Origin: SAR116 cluster bacterium
Lineage (GTDB): Bacteria; Pseudomonadota; Alphaproteobacteria; Puniceispirillales; Puniceispirillaceae
Direction of reading: 5' to 3'
DNA: 5,689 nt
NCBI GenBank assembly: GCA_004213025.1
Contig: SHBC01000081.1
Coordinates: 1 to 5,689, forward strand
The notes below the pieces were generated by a model, which saw nothing but the letters and a program-made list of their open reading frames with translations, did no database searches and was not told where the DNA came from. Every line of letters begins with the position of its first letter. Positions within the stretch are counted from its first letter, which is position 1. A program made the position numbers and the translations under genes. This document shows positions 5,297 through 5,689 of this stretch, in pieces.

Positions 5297-5689
5297 ATGA
5301 CCGAAAAAGCGAAAAAAGCCGCCCCGGGTGCCAACAAAATTCAAAAATCGAACGCGAAATCCACCAAAACTGCCAATAATAAGGCAAGTGGTGTGACGGC
5401 GACGCCGATCCTGTTGCCGGAAGGGTATCGTCCCAGCGAGGACGAGGAATTCATGAACCCGATGCAGCTTGCCTATTTCAGGCAGAAGCTTGAGAACTGG
5501 CGTGCCGAGCTGTTGGCCGAGGCCACCGAGACGATCACCGACCTGTCGCAGGAAAATCTGCACCGGCCGGACCAGATGGATCGCGCGCAGATTGAAAGCA
5601 ACGCTACTATCGATCTTCGCACCCGCGATCGCGAGCGCAAGCTGCTGCAGAAAATCGAGGCGGCGCTTCGCCGTATCGATGATGGCAGC
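5297..5689 (+). CDS. dksA: RNA polymerase-binding transcription factor DksA, 3' end outside window
   Basis: DksA binds the secondary channel of RNA polymerase and, with ppGpp, retunes transcription under stress. The 131 visible residues include the alphaproteobacterial signature YRPSEDEEFMNPMQLAYFRQKL (about 44-65, abbreviated here by its ends), the two helices of the coiled coil, and the tip motif DxxDxA (Asp92, Asp95, Ala97), followed by LRTRDRERKLLQKI. The reading frame is open to the last base, in the IDDGS that normally precedes the CxxC zinc-finger region, so the zinc ligands are not seen. Before the conserved part sits a lysine-rich, low-complexity leader with 8 Lys in the first 32 residues, much longer than in Caulobacter-type DksA. 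An in-frame ATG at 5285 would add MDDQ; 5297 is preferred because a GGA lies 7 nt upstream, but spacing for either is not ideal. Confidence 0.9.
   Translation, partial: MTEKAKKAAPGANKIQKSNAKSTKTANNKASGVTATPILLPEGYRPSEDEEFMNPMQLAYFRQKLENWRAELLAEATETITDLSQENLHRPDQMDRAQIESNATIDLRTRDRERKLLQKIEAALRRIDDGS

Noticed and set aside
5106..5387. 93-residue minus-strand frame before dksA
   Set aside because: It overlaps the dksA 5' end antisense, has an aromatic-rich composition typical of reversed lysine-rich codons, and no family resemblance.

Overview
This window is ordinary alphaproteobacterial chromosome. The evidence is a CtrA-type cell-cycle regulator, a DUF3553 small protein, an alphaproteobacterial-style DksA, moderately high GC in the genes, and GANTC sites (the CcrM methylation target) next to ctrA. 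No mobile element, CRISPR array, tRNA or rRNA was seen. The genus cannot be fixed from the sequence alone.

Layout. Positions 1-3555 (minus strand) hold a two-gene operon for a cytoplasmic NAD-dependent, metal-containing formate dehydrogenase. The upstream gene (1795-3555) is one polypeptide joining a NuoE-like [2Fe-2S] domain to a NuoF-like FMN/NADH domain. The downstream gene (1-1802, its 3' end outside the window) is the catalytic molybdopterin/iron-sulfur alpha subunit. The genes overlap by 8 bases, and the ribosome binding site of the second lies inside the 3' end of the first, beside a 15-bp in-frame tandem repeat. Electrons from formate should pass from the Mo/W centre through iron-sulfur clusters to FMN and NAD+. 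The arrangement resembles the two-subunit FDH1 of Methylorubrum extorquens more than the FdsG/FdsB/FdsA form with separate subunits. The 215-bp leader before the operon carries two inverted repeats that could be operators or an RNA hairpin.

Positions 3771-3959 (minus) encode a 62-residue DUF3553 protein with its own ribosome binding site and a probable terminator. A strong hairpin terminator at about 4070-4097 separates it from ctrA (4130-4930, minus). The 354-bp space from 4931 to 5284 is AT-rich in its middle and lies between the divergently read ctrA and dksA genes. It holds two GANTC sites and several TTAA/GTAA/TTAC-type sequences near ctrA. The window ends inside dksA (from 5297, plus), which has an unusual lysine-rich N-terminus and is cut before its zinc-finger region.

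The right half is therefore regulatory (CtrA for cell-cycle and developmental transcription, DksA for the stringent response) and the left half is C1/energy metabolism. I see no sign of a wholly new system. The points most worth a second look are the fused beta subunit with its repeat tail, the loss of the NuoG-type His/Cys cluster motif in the alpha subunit, the CtrA C-terminal extension, and the palindromes in the formate dehydrogenase leader.
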